Source: Lysobacterales bacterium
Lineage (GTDB): Bacteria; Pseudomonadota; Gammaproteobacteria; Xanthomonadales; Marinicellaceae
Assembly: GCA_026996795.1 (NCBI GenBank)
Contig: JALWKC010000158.1
Location: forward strand, 1 to 45,779
Direction: 5' to 3'
DNA: 45,779 nucleotides
Positions 30,212 through 37,906 of this stretch are shown here, one piece after another; the stretch's first letter is position 1; each line of letters begins with the position of its first letter. Both the position numbers and the translations under genes were made by a program. The notes beneath the pieces were generated by a model. That model was given only the letters and a program-made list of their open reading frames with translations, was not told where the DNA came from and did no database searches.

Positions 30212-30233
30212 CAGCCAGAGCGGACTCTGGCTG
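30212..30233 (-). terminator. Intrinsic terminator-like hairpin between dksA and prfB
   Basis: On the minus strand CAGCCAGAG and CTCTGGCTG form a perfect 9-bp stem with a 4-nt loop, followed by TTATTATTTG. This suits Rho-independent termination of the dksA transcript. It lies 37 nt before the prfB ATG, so it could instead act as an attenuator in the prfB leader. Confidence 0.6.
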
Positions 30234-30345
30234 AAATGAATGGAATTGACCGTTCAGGCCGGCCATTCGGATGACGCATGAAGTCACATAAACCGTGATA
30301 ACAGACAGCGGCTGGTCTGCGCCTGAACGCGATGGCAGAATCCGT

Positions 30346-30380
30346 CTAGGGAGCCTCTGATTGAATCTGAGCTTCCCTAG
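30346..30380. mobile_element. 35-bp collapsed copy of the CTAG-bounded palindromic element
   Basis: The sequence starts and ends with CTAG and is nearly a hairpin (CTAGGGAGCCTC opposite GAGCTTCCCTAG). Its left 22 bp match the left terminal repeat type of the two long copies, and its right 22 bp match their right repeat type, with about two mismatches each. The two repeats overlap on a shared 9-mer, GATTGAATC. The right CTAG contains the TAG stop codon of dksA. Confidence 0.75.
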
Positions 30381-30838
30381 CGACCTTCCTTGATCTGTTT
30401 CTGACGCAGCTCCCAGCGTTCCTGGGCATCCACTGTCATGGTCGCGATGGGCCGGGCCATCAAACGTTTGAGGCCGATTTCCTCATCGGTTTCCTCGCAG
30501 TAGCCGTAATCTCCGTCCTTGATGCGGTTGAGCGCCTTGCGAATCTTGGCCAGCAGCTTGCGATACCGGTCGCGGGTACGCAGTTCGAGTGAATTTTCCG
30601 TTTCACGCTGGGCGCGTTCGGCTTCATCGCCCACGTCACGCACTTCCTGCTGCAGGTTATTGATGGTTTCCTTGGATTCGTTGACCAGGTCCTCACGCCA
30701 TTGCAACAGGCGACGACGGAAGTATTCCAGGTGCTCCGGGCACATGTATTCCTCTTTATCCGATGGCACATAACCATCGGGAAGCTCCACTTCTGGAATA
30801 TAGCCTTCCGGCAAATCGTTAATGTCTCGTTCTGACAT
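30377..30838 (-). CDS. dksA: DksA-family RNA polymerase-binding regulator, zinc-independent type
   Basis: DksA proteins enter the RNA polymerase secondary channel and act with ppGpp. The protein has 153 residues from the ATG at 30838; in-frame ATGs at 30856 and 30898 would lengthen it. The N-terminal coiled coil carries FRRRLLQWREDLVNES and EAERAQRETENSLELRTRDR, where acidic tip residues are expected. The C-terminal globular part reads GYCEETDEEIGLKRLMARP, then TVDA. Instead of four zinc cysteines (CxxC ... CxxC) the positions are CxxT-x17-TxxA. That is the pattern I recall for Pseudomonas DksA2, which works without zinc. Its TAG stop lies in the CTAG of the adjacent repeat. Confidence 0.93.
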   Translation of the reverse strand: MSERDINDLPEGYIPEVELPDGYVPSDKEEYMCPEHLEYFRRRLLQWREDLVNESKETINNLQQEVRDVGDEAERAQRETENSLELRTRDRYRKLLAKIRKALNRIKDGDYGYCEETDEEIGLKRLMARPIATMTVDAQERWELRQKQIKEGR

Positions 30839-31028
30839 AGGTGTCCCATTCTCCATATGTGGTCGTGATTTTGGTCGGATGACCTGCATTGGCCACATGG
30901 CCTTTCTAATGCATAGGTTCGCTGCTCACACTACTCTCCCTGGATAACTCACACCTGGTGAGTGATCCGGGGTAAAATTAAGCGACCCTTTATAACGCAA
31001 ACCGACCCACCGGGCAATAGATTTCTGC

Positions 31029-31403
31029 ATGAAAACCCTGCTTATTCTGCTGCTGCGCGGCTACAAGTTTTTTATCAGCCCGCTGCTGGGAAACCACTGC
31101 CGGTTTTATCCCAGTTGTTCCGAGTACATGGCCACGGCCATCGGCCGTTTCGGGGCCATCCGCGGGCTGCACCTGGGCCTGAAACGACTGGGCCGCTGCC
31201 ACCCGGGGTGCCAAGGCGGCATCGATCACGTGCCCGAACACTGGCCTGACAGACACACGCAGGCCTGCTCACCGGAGGCCCACCAGAAACGGGCAACACA
31301 AGACCCGTCCAAAAAACCGGTTTCTACCGAATACAATGCTCAAAAACACGCCGTTACCGACCCCGAATCGGACAGCCAACAACCCGAAAATCCGGTTTTG
31401 TGA
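31029..31403 (+). CDS. yidD: Membrane protein insertion efficiency factor YidD
   Basis: This small, basic, membrane-associated protein assists YidC-dependent insertion. The core, residues 1-70, matches the family: [56 protein letters not shown]. Residues after about 75 form a hydrophilic tail of roughly 50 residues that normal YidD proteins of 70-85 residues lack. It is not next to rnpA/yidC; a dihydroorotase gene follows after 7 bp, so the two may be co-transcribed. TAAAAT at 30973-30978 is a possible -10. Confidence 0.93.
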   Translation: MKTLLILLLRGYKFFISPLLGNHCRFYPSCSEYMATAIGRFGAIRGLHLGLKRLGRCHPGCQGGIDHVPEHWPDRHTQACSPEAHQKRATQDPSKKPVSTEYNAQKHAVTDPESDSQQPENPVL

Positions 31404-31410
31404 GGACCCC

Positions 31411-32751
31411 ATGAATGCATACACCCTGATAAAAAATGCCCAGTTGGTTAACGAAGGCGCCATTCACGCGGCCGATGTGCTGATAAAAAATGAGCGCATC
31501 GATAAAATTGGCACCGAACTGCAGGCACCGGCTGGCGCCACGGTGATTGACGCACAAGGCCTGTTCCTGCTGCCGGGAATGATCGACGATCAGGTGCATT
31601 TCCGCGACCCGGGCCTGACCCACAAGGGAGACTTTGCCACCGAGTCCGCCGCTGCGGTGGCCGGCGGCATCACCTCGGTGATGGACATGCCCAACACCAA
31701 TCCGCTGACCATCAATCAGCAGGCCATTGAAGCCAAGCACGCGCACGTGGCCGGTCGATCACACACCAATTACGGCTTTTACCTGGGCGCCACCAATGAC
31801 AATGTCGAGGCGGTCAAGACCATTGACCCTCGCCTCATCTGCGGCATCAAGGTGTTCATGGGCGCCTCAACCGGCAACATGCTGGTGGATGACGAGCAGA
31901 CCCTGACGGCCATTTTCAAACACGCGCCCACCCTCATCGCCACCCATTGCGAAGACACCCCCACCATTCTGGCTAATGAAGAAAAAGCCCGGCTGATCTG
32001 GGGCGAAAACGTTCCCATAGAAGAACACCCCAACATCCGCAGCCGCGAGGCCTGTATCAAGTCCACCCGGCTGGCCACCGGTCTGGCGCAGAAGTACCGC
32101 GCCCGCCTGCACGTGCTGCACATTTCCACCGCTGAAGAAGTGGCCATGTTCCGTGACATTCCCACTGAGCAGAAGCACATTACGGCAGAGGCTTGTGTGC
32201 ATTTCACCTGGTTCGATGAAAGTGATTACGCTGACAAGGGCACCACCATCAAATGCAACCCGGCCATCAAAAGCGCCAGCGACAAAGCCGCTATTATCGC
32301 TGGCATCAAAAGCAACCGATTAGACGTGATTGCCACTGACCACGCGCCACATACACGCGAAGAAAAGGCCGCGCCTTATTTTTCCGCCCCTTCGGGCCTG
32401 CCACTGGTGCAGACAGCCCTGCCCAGTTTGCTGACCCAGGTCAACCAGGGCCTGTTCAGCCTGGCGGACATTGTCCGTAAAACCGCGCACACCGTGGCTG
32501 ATATCTTTCAGGTCGTTGATCGGGGCTACCTGCGCGAAGGCTATTTTGCGGACCTGGTGCTGGTGGACATGAACGCCATTGCGCCGGTGCGCCATGAAGA
32601 CATGCTGTACAAATGCGGCTGGACACCCTATGACGGCGCGCGCTTCACCGCCCGTATCAGCAAAACCTGGGTCAATGGTGAGCTTAAATGGGATGGCCAA
32701 CAGGTACTGGGCGAGGCCACCGGCCAGGCCTTACGCTACCTGCGTACCTGA
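31411..32751 (+). CDS. pyrC: Dihydroorotase
   Basis: This metal-dependent amidohydrolase interconverts carbamoyl aspartate and dihydroorotate. It has 446 residues from the ATG at 31411, preceded by GAGGA; the open frame upstream lies inside yidD. Metal and substrate residues are mostly present: carbamylated-lysine candidate Lys147 (GIKVFMGAS), His179 (THCED), His237 (HVLHIST), catalytic Asp310 (IATDHAPHT) and Arg65. The usual HxH metal motif reads QVH here (Gln61, His63). I recall the same DDQVHFR pattern in dihydroorotases of Bacteroidetes and Xanthomonas, so this is probably an active subtype and not a decayed enzyme. Its stop is 8 bp from a palindromic mobile element. Confidence 0.9.
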   Translation: MNAYTLIKNAQLVNEGAIHAADVLIKNERIDKIGTELQAPAGATVIDAQGLFLLPGMIDDQVHFRDPGLTHKGDFATESAAAVAGGITSVMDMPNTNPLTINQQAIEAKHAHVAGRSHTNYGFYLGATNDNVEAVKTIDPRLICGIKVFMGASTGNMLVDDEQTLTAIFKHAPTLIATHCEDTPTILANEEKARLIWGENVPIEEHPNIRSREACIKSTRLATGLAQKYRARLHVLHISTAEEVAMFRDIPTEQKHITAEACVHFTWFDESDYADKGTTIKCNPAIKSASDKAAIIAGIKSNRLDVIATDHAPHTREEKAAPYFSAPSGLPLVQTALPSLLTQVNQGLFSLADIVRKTAHTVADIFQVVDRGYLREGYFADLVLVDMNAIAPVRHEDMLYKCGWTPYDGARFTARISKTWVNGELKWDGQQVLGEATGQALRYLRT

Positions 32752-32759
32752 CTGACTTG

Positions 32760-32925
32760 CTAGGGAAGCTCTGATTGAATCGTGACACGGCATCTTGTGG
32801 CGTAAAATCGCCCATTTCTGCGTTCAAACCTTCACAATAGCTCGCTGTTGTGAAGGTTTGCGCCTTGAACTGAGCAATTTTACACGACAATCTGCTCGCA
32901 CCAGATTCGATCAGAAGGCTCCTAG
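32760..32925. mobile_element. 166-bp palindromic MITE-like element with CTAG ends, copy 1
   Basis: CTAG at both ends (32760-32763, 32922-32925) is followed inward by imperfect terminal repeats ending in TGATTGAATC and TGATCGAATC. The interior continues as an imperfect palindrome. At its centre is a perfect 13-bp stem, CAAACCTTCACAA (32825-32837) with TTGTGAAGGTTTG (32848-32860), around a 10-nt loop. No transposase is encoded. It lies between convergent pyrC and comEC. The transcript of either strand would fold into one long hairpin, so it could end transcription from both sides. Confidence 0.8.
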
Positions 32926-32954
32926 AGGTAACAGTGACAGGCCGGTGAACCTGG

Positions 32955-35621
32955 TCAATCAGTTTGTGTTTCTGCATGCTGCGTTTGATGACTCATGTGA
33001 TAAAGGTTATCAAGGCGCCAGATGCGCTTGGACCGTTGCCGGCGGAACTGGCTGACAGAAACCCCATTGGCACCAAAATGAACCGCAATCAGGCCGCTGC
33101 TTTGCGTGTCCAGCCAGCGTATGCCGCGTTGCCGGTAACGGCTCACCACGTCCACTTTCGGGTGGCCAAAGGCATTGAAATAACCTGAGGCATTGATGGC
33201 CAGACTCGGGTTCACTGCCTCAATAAACGCCGTGCTGCTTGAGCTTGAACTGCCGTGATGGGGCACCAGCATCACGTCACTGTCCAAATCAAGACGGCGG
33301 GCCTTATGGGCTTGCAACAACCGGTATTCCACCGCCGTTTCCACATCGCCAGTCAATAGCACATGGCCCATGGCATTGCCGATGCGCAGCACGCAGGAAC
33401 TGTTGTTGCCCAGATAAGGGTTCAGGTTATAGGGCGATAACACGTCAAACCGCACACCGTCCCATTCCCAACTCACGGGGCTTGTGCACGGCTGTACCGG
33501 GTCGGCAAGCGGGGTAGCAAAGGTGGCATAAAGCGAGTGCACCGGCAGGTGTTCCAACAACGGGGCCGCGGCCCCGGCGTGATCGTTATCCCGGTGGGAC
33601 AGAATCAGCGCATCCAGCGACCTGATGCCCCGTTGGCGGAAATACGGCAACAGCACCGCATCGGCCAGATTGAAACCACTGTCAAAAGCCGCGCCGGTGT
33701 CGTACAACAAGCGATGATGCGCTGTTTCCACCAGCACCGCAAGCCCCTGCCCCACGTCCAACACAAAAACCCGAAAAGCCTGTGCCGGATCTGCCCCATG
33801 ATTGTCCGTCGTGTCCTTGGTGATAAGAGTCTCTGCAAGAGCGTGTTTCGGCACAAGGCCTTCTGGCTGACTCAGTGGCCACAAGGCAAAGCCCAGCAAG
33901 GCCACCATGGCGGCCAGACCCAGCCAGCGCCGGCTTTTTTGGTGGGCAAAAAACCACGCCAGCAGCGCCAGCAGCCATAATGCCAGCCACCACCCCGGCA
34001 AAGCCGGCACCCAATAACTGGCTGCCGGCCAGCGTGACAATGGCTCAAGACCACGCATCAACCCTTGGGCCAGCCAATGGGCCTGCCGCAGCAGCCATTC
34101 ATCCAGTCCACTGCCACCGATCAGCGCATGGGTCAACAAGGCCATCCCCAGCAGCGGCACCAGGGTCACACTTACCAGCGGAATAAGCACAAAATTAACC
34201 AGTGGCGCCAACCAGTGAATTTCATGAAACAGCACCACGCTCAAAGGCATCAAACCCAGCAAAATAGCCACCTGAGCCATAAAAAGTTGGCCAATGGTCT
34301 GCATCCCGCGCTGCAGTGGTCGGCTTTTGCGCGGGGTTTTAGGGAATTGACTGTCCTGATCCGCCGCTTTCACTGGACTTTGGACCACGCTTTGGCTTTT
34401 GCGGGCCGAAAAAGCCGCAATCAGGGCTGCCACGGCGGTAAAAGACAACCAGAAACCCGAATCCAACACAGCCAATGGATCAAACAGCAGCACCAGCAAC
34501 AACGCCACTGCCCAGATGTCCCAGGGTGACAGGCGCCGGCGGGAAGCCACTGCCACGGCCAACACCGAAACGGCCACCAACGCCCGCACCGTGGCCACAG
34601 AAAAACCGGCCAGAGCCGCATAAGCCAGGGCAAAAAACCAACCAAGCAGGGCCTGCAAAACCGGACGGGGCACTCGCTGCTGTGGCCAAAACCAGAAAAT
34701 CACCCAGCCCAGCGCGGCCCCCACCAACGCTGCCAGGCCGATATGCAGGCCGGAAATGGCGATCAAATGCGCGGTACCGGTGGCACGGAAGATGGCAAAG
34801 TCATCCGGCGACAGTTCAGAACGATCACCCAATGACAGGGCCACCAACAAGGCACGCGCCGAACCCGGTATCAGGCTTTCCTGCAACCACTCACGCAGGC
34901 TGCCCCGCTGGCGCTGAATCCATGCGCCCAAATCCCATGATGAGGATGCCGCTGTTTTTTGCGCTTCCTGCACCCAGCCGGTGGCCACGTAATGATGGCG
35001 AAACAGCCAGCGTGGGTAATCAAAACCGCCCGGATTCGCATAACCATGCACCGGCTTTAATTTCACCTGTAACCGCCAACGCTCACCCGGCTGGGGAAAC
35101 TGTTCGGTGCGATACCAGGTGAGCAGATAACGACGGGCCGGTTCGGTCACGCTTTCGACGGTGAAACGAATGGAATCGCCCTTGATCACGGGCAACCCCG
35201 TCACGCGGGCGAAAAGAGTCTGCTGGCGTCCCTGATCGAGGAGGTGGCGGGTTTCTGTTTCCAGGGCCTGACGCTGCTGCCACATGGCCTGTCCGGTCCA
35301 GGAAAAACCGGCCAGCAATGTCGCCAGCAATACCAGGCCACGCGCGGCCTGGACTGTTGCCTTATCCTTCCGCCTCAACAAAACTCGGGCAAGCAGAAAC
35401 AGGAACCCGGCGATACCAATAGCTGATAGCAGATAGCTTTTTTTGACCACCGGCAGGAATAGCCACAGGCTGGCCCCGGCCAGCAGAAACACGGCCAGAG
35501 CCCAATACGTCAAGACTCGCTGGGCATCGCAATGTTTCGCGGCCTTTGCTGATGAGTCAACGGACTGATCGGTCACTGCAGCGGATGGAGGAAGAAGATT
35601 CTTGGAAAGATTCACGGCCAC
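32955..35621 (-). CDS. comEC: DNA internalisation competence protein ComEC/Rec2
   Basis: This inner-membrane channel passes single-stranded DNA into the cytoplasm during transformation. It has 888 residues from a GTG start. Two N-terminal hydrophobic helices are followed by the DUF4131-like OB region. The competence membrane domain comes next (SGLHIGLAALVGAALGW, a family marker). The C-terminal metallo-beta-lactamase-like domain has VLDVGQGLAVLVE, LLYDTGAAFDSG and the metal motif SHRDNDHAG. All of these are intact. It is downstream of lolC-lolD with 117 bp between, an arrangement seen in pseudomonads. Confidence 0.95.
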   Translation of the reverse strand: MAVNLSKNLLPPSAAVTDQSVDSSAKAAKHCDAQRVLTYWALAVFLLAGASLWLFLPVVKKSYLLSAIGIAGFLFLLARVLLRRKDKATVQAARGLVLLATLLAGFSWTGQAMWQQRQALETETRHLLDQGRQQTLFARVTGLPVIKGDSIRFTVESVTEPARRYLLTWYRTEQFPQPGERWRLQVKLKPVHGYANPGGFDYPRWLFRHHYVATGWVQEAQKTAASSSWDLGAWIQRQRGSLREWLQESLIPGSARALLVALSLGDRSELSPDDFAIFRATGTAHLIAISGLHIGLAALVGAALGWVIFWFWPQQRVPRPVLQALLGWFFALAYAALAGFSVATVRALVAVSVLAVAVASRRRLSPWDIWAVALLLVLLFDPLAVLDSGFWLSFTAVAALIAAFSARKSQSVVQSPVKAADQDSQFPKTPRKSRPLQRGMQTIGQLFMAQVAILLGLMPLSVVLFHEIHWLAPLVNFVLIPLVSVTLVPLLGMALLTHALIGGSGLDEWLLRQAHWLAQGLMRGLEPLSRWPAASYWVPALPGWWLALWLLALLAWFFAHQKSRRWLGLAAMVALLGFALWPLSQPEGLVPKHALAETLITKDTTDNHGADPAQAFRVFVLDVGQGLAVLVETAHHRLLYDTGAAFDSGFNLADAVLLPYFRQRGIRSLDALILSHRDNDHAGAAAPLLEHLPVHSLYATFATPLADPVQPCTSPVSWEWDGVRFDVLSPYNLNPYLGNNSSCVLRIGNAMGHVLLTGDVETAVEYRLLQAHKARRLDLDSDVMLVPHHGSSSSSSTAFIEAVNPSLAINASGYFNAFGHPKVDVVSRYRQRGIRWLDTQSSGLIAVHFGANGVSVSQFRRQRSKRIWRLDNLYHMSHQTQHAETQTD

Positions 35622-35738
35622 GGCGTGTTGGCATTGCTGGCTTCACTGCGTCCAAACCCGTCAGCAGCAGTTGGTCGGCTAATCCACACCATTCCGGCTT
35701 TATCCGCAGATTCACACCAGAAAACCGGCCTGCCCATG

Positions 35739-36506
35739 TCAGGGAGTTATTTCGCCGCCACCAACCGCATGTGGCTGTAACTGGCCATCGTGCATGCGAT
35801 AAACCCTGTTCATGCGCTCGGCCAGTCGCGTGTCGTGGGTGACGATGACCAGTGCAGTGCCCAGGTCACGATTCAGCTCCAGCATCAGGTCCATGACCTG
35901 AGTGGCGGTCTGTTCGTCCAGATTACCGGTGGGTTCATCGGCCAGCACAGCCGCCGGGTGAGTCACCAGCGCGCGGGCAATGGCACAGCGTTGCCGTTCA
36001 CCACCGGAAAGCTGGGCCGGCCGGTGCGACAAGCGTGGCCCCAGGCCCACCCGTTCCAGCATGTCGGTGGCTTTGCGATTGGCAAGCGCGGAAGACGCGC
36101 CACCAATCAGCAATGGCATGGCCACGTTCTCCAGCGCGGAAAACTCTGGTAACAGATGATGAAACTGGTACACAAAGCCCAGATGCTTGTTGCGCAATTG
36201 CCCGCGCCGGTTGTCGCTGACGGCACTGATGTCCTGCCCGTGCAACAGCACCTGTCCCCTGTCGGGTTTATCCAGACTGCCCAGCACGTGCAACAAGGTG
36301 CTTTTGCCCGCACCGGAGGCGCCAATGATGGCCACGGTTTCGGCAACGGGAATCACCACATCCAGGTCATGGAAGACCCGCACGGTGTGACCGGCATCAT
36401 CAAACGATTTGCTCAGTCCACGGCCTTCCAGAACGGCAGGCACGTCCGGTGAACTGGTTTCTGCAGGAAAGTTCACATTGCTGTTTTTTTCACTGGCGTT
36501 ATTCAT
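35739..36506 (-). CDS. lolD: Lipoprotein-releasing ABC transporter ATPase LolD
   Basis: This cytosolic ATPase powers extraction of outer-membrane lipoproteins from the inner membrane to LolA. It has 255 residues from the ATG at 36506. Walker A is GASGAGKST (about 62-70), the Q-loop is [13 protein letters not shown] (typical of LolD), the signature is [15 protein letters not shown] and Walker B is [14 protein letters not shown]. The start overlaps the stop of the permease gene by 8 bp. An N-terminal extension of about 24 residues precedes the ATPase domain. Confidence 0.95.
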   Translation of the reverse strand: MNNASEKNSNVNFPAETSSPDVPAVLEGRGLSKSFDDAGHTVRVFHDLDVVIPVAETVAIIGASGAGKSTLLHVLGSLDKPDRGQVLLHGQDISAVSDNRRGQLRNKHLGFVYQFHHLLPEFSALENVAMPLLIGGASSALANRKATDMLERVGLGPRLSHRPAQLSGGERQRCAIARALVTHPAAVLADEPTGNLDEQTATQVMDLMLELNRDLGTALVIVTHDTRLAERMNRVYRMHDGQLQPHAVGGGEITP

Positions 36507-37740
36507 AGCGCAAAGCCTCCGCCGGTTGCACACGCGAGGCGCGCCAGGCCGGGTAAATGGTGGCCAGCACCGTCAGGCCAAAGCTCACCGACACAATGGT
36601 CAGCACATCCCGCCACTTGAGATCAGCCGTGATGTCGCTCACGTAATAGACATCGGCCGACATGAAGTCGGTGTGGAAGAACCTTTCCAGCGCCGGCACA
36701 ATCACGTCAATGTTCCAGGAAATCACCACGCCCGCGATAGTGCCCAGTAGCGTACCGATCAAACCAATCACCACGCCGGTGACAATAAAAACGGCCATCA
36801 CCTGACGGCGGGAAAAGCCCTGGGTGCGCAAAATGGCAATGTCGCTCTGTTTTTCTGTCACCAACATCACCAGCGTGGACAGGATATTGAAGGCGGCCAC
36901 CGCGACAATCATGGACAGAATAATGAACATCACCATGCGCTCGGTCTGCGTGGCTTTGAAGAAATTAACGTTCTGCTGGGTCCAGTCTCGCACGCGGTAA
37001 AATCCGCCCAGCTCACGTGCCAGCTCACGCGCCACCCGGGGCGCCTGCATCAGATCCTTGAGTTCCAGCCTGATGCCCTCAACCCCTGCGCCAGTGCGAA
37101 ACAGTTTTTGCGCATCACGCAAATGCACTATGGCCAGTTTTGAATCGAACTCGTACATCCCCACTTCAAAAATGCCGCTGACGGTGAAACGCTTGACCCG
37201 TGGCACTATCCCCACCGCGGTGGTTTTGAACTGGGGTGCATACACCATGACCTGGTCACCCGGCCCCACCCCGAGAGTGGCTGCCAGTTCTGAACCCAGC
37301 ACAATCCGGTATTTGCCCGGCTGCAAGTCCTGCAACGAGCCATAGCGCATTTTCTCATTGACCTGAGTGACCTTTTCCTCCAACTCGGGAACAATGCCAC
37401 GCACCAGCGCGCCTTCGGTGCGATTGCCCTGAATCAGCACTTCCGAATCAATGTAAGGAGCCGCCCCCACCACTTCCGGGTGCTGCACCGCCTTGTCCAC
37501 AGCTCTTTGCCAGTCAGTCAGGTATTCATTGCCGTAAGTGGAAATGGTGGCATGAGACACCATGCTCAGCATGCGTTCCCGCAATTCGCGGTCAAAGCCG
37601 TTCATCACCGAAATGACCACGATGACCGTCATCACCCCCAAAGCAATGCCGGCAATGGAAATGAAGGAAATGAAGGAAATAAAGTGGTTTTTGCGTTTGG
37701 CGCGCGTGTAGCGCAGGCCGATTTTAAGCGGTAGGTTCAT
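36499..37740 (-). CDS. lolC: Lipoprotein-releasing ABC transporter permease (LolC/LolE family)
   Basis: This inner-membrane permease has 413 residues, the usual length. The N-terminal [20 protein letters not shown] leads into the first helix. A periplasmic domain of about 200 residues follows, then three helices containing [36 protein letters not shown] and the C-terminal [20 protein letters not shown]. Only one permease gene is present. E. coli has LolC and LolE, whereas some bacteria use a single LolF-type permease as a homodimer, so the symbol is tentative. It is the first gene of the lolC-lolD-comEC block. Confidence 0.93.
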   Translation of the reverse strand: MNLPLKIGLRYTRAKRKNHFISFISFISIAGIALGVMTVIVVISVMNGFDRELRERMLSMVSHATISTYGNEYLTDWQRAVDKAVQHPEVVGAAPYIDSEVLIQGNRTEGALVRGIVPELEEKVTQVNEKMRYGSLQDLQPGKYRIVLGSELAATLGVGPGDQVMVYAPQFKTTAVGIVPRVKRFTVSGIFEVGMYEFDSKLAIVHLRDAQKLFRTGAGVEGIRLELKDLMQAPRVARELARELGGFYRVRDWTQQNVNFFKATQTERMVMFIILSMIVAVAAFNILSTLVMLVTEKQSDIAILRTQGFSRRQVMAVFIVTGVVIGLIGTLLGTIAGVVISWNIDVIVPALERFFHTDFMSADVYYVSDITADLKWRDVLTIVSVSFGLTVLATIYPAWRASRVQPAEALRYE

Positions 37741-37906
37741 GCAGTTCCTTGACGTTCAGTTTTTTAACCCGGGCGTATCCTTGTCAAAAGCCTCACCTTG
37801 GTAAGCCCTGAGGTTGCAAACGATAAAATGACAGACCGCAAGGTCCGTGCGGGAATTTTCACCCATCGCCCTTGCAATCACAAGGCATATATGAACAATC
37901 GGGCCA

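Noticed and set aside
31411-32751. Inactive dihydroorotase homologue as in Pseudomonas pyrBC'
   Set aside because: Lys147, His179, His237 and Asp310 are present and the gene is not linked to pyrB; only one histidine of the HxH is changed.
32684-33055. Short open frames across the palindromic element between pyrC and comEC
   Set aside because: They arise from the palindrome, which is readable on both strands; there is no start signal and no support for a separate gene.
37650-37690. 9-bp direct repeats in the 5' part of the lolC gene (encoding FISFISFIS)
   Set aside because: The same number of residues and a similar motif occur in normal LolC/LolE proteins, so this is ordinary coding sequence and not a repeat expansion.
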